Shown: positions 63,715 to 64,000 of the stretch, piece after piece
Numbering within the stretch: position 1 is the stretch's first letter
Layout of the letters: every line of letters begins with the position of its first letter
NCBI GenBank assembly: GCA_964247055.1
Contig: OZ176054.1
Coordinates: 6,448,001-6,512,000, forward strand
Reading direction: 5' to 3'
DNA from: Paragordius varius
Lineage: Eukaryota; Nematomorpha
Length of the DNA stretch: 64,000 bases
Program-made: the position numbers and the translations under genes
Notes under the pieces: model-generated
What the model saw: only the letters and a program-made list of their open reading frames with translations
Databases searched by the model: none
Told to the model about the DNA's origin: nothing

Positions 63715-64000
63715 CTAAGAAAGAAAGAAAGAAAAAATAAAAATTGGTAAAAAAAATTATTTATTTGTTGGAATAAATTATTTATATTTAGTGTTCCGAA
63801 AGGGAACTTGGTAAAAAAATAAAGATTGAACATCTATTATGCTTTATATATATATGATAGAAACGATTCTTAGTTATAACAGTATTATTTATTTAAAATT
63901 AATTAATTTTATACAATATAATTAACATCGGTTTATGATCATATTCACCAAAATTAACGCTTATTAGCGTAAAAATAAAATTATTTTATATGCCATGGTA
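63715..64000. other. Mitofusin intron, nothing recognised
   Basis: AT-rich sequence upstream of the last visible exon. No further mitofusin exon was found before the window ends. Confidence 0.6.

Noticed and set aside
1-64000. CRISPR arrays, operons, tRNA or rRNA genes
   Set aside because: Looked for by eye; the regular repeats found are MITE termini and microsatellites, and no cloverleaf or rRNA sequence was recognised.

Overview
The window is AT-rich nuclear DNA from an animal, most likely an arthropod. The genes have many short GT-AG introns, and the Spt5 protein reads closer to the fly protein than to the human one (for example QKEDEIEEY and LRMGQWKQ). TA microsatellites and small inverted-repeat transposons are abundant. 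There are no bacterial-style operons and I saw no RNA genes. All exon limits were read by eye from splice consensus, reading phase and remembered homologues; no search was run.

Positions 1-36.3 kb are an old, rearranged direct duplication. Unit A (1-17.2 kb) and unit B (17.5-36.3 kb) each start at the same point and each carry a minus-strand purple (tartrate-resistant, type 5) acid phosphatase gene. Copy A is intact over six exons; copy B has a 7-base deletion in exon 3. Beyond the phosphatase both units share a decayed mariner, a small hAT element and long noncoding stretches. A 2 kb block is then inverted between the units. This block holds a possible three-exon gene of unknown type that ends in an acidic tail. 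Unit B continues into a complete annexin gene with an N-terminal signal peptide. Unit A keeps only the annexin upstream region and a piece of an annexin intron. Later insertions mark each unit: a hAT element with a nested Helitron and an exact 8-base target duplication in B, a LINE 3' end with a MITE inside it in A, and a second MITE in A whose empty site is preserved in B.

Positions 37.2-64 kb are a denser housekeeping region. In order it holds transcription elongation factor Spt5 (minus, 19 exons), a decayed intronless BAG1-like copy, a terminal-inverted-repeat element with a LINE scrap, mitochondrial ribosomal protein bL28m (minus), mitochondrial phenylalanyl-tRNA synthetase (plus) and the 3' nine exons of mitofusin (minus, running off the right end). 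The bL28m and FARS2 start codons are back to back, only 32 bases apart, with a CACGTG E-box between them. Both serve mitochondrial translation, and mitofusin next door serves mitochondrial fusion. Introns in this half contain five copies of one MITE family whose ends are built from a variable number of short direct repeats.

Best leads: the inverted-block candidate gene, the signal-peptide annexin beside duplicated secreted-type phosphatases, the near-identical tract around phosphatase exon 1, the 32-base bidirectional promoter, and the repeat-ended MITE family.
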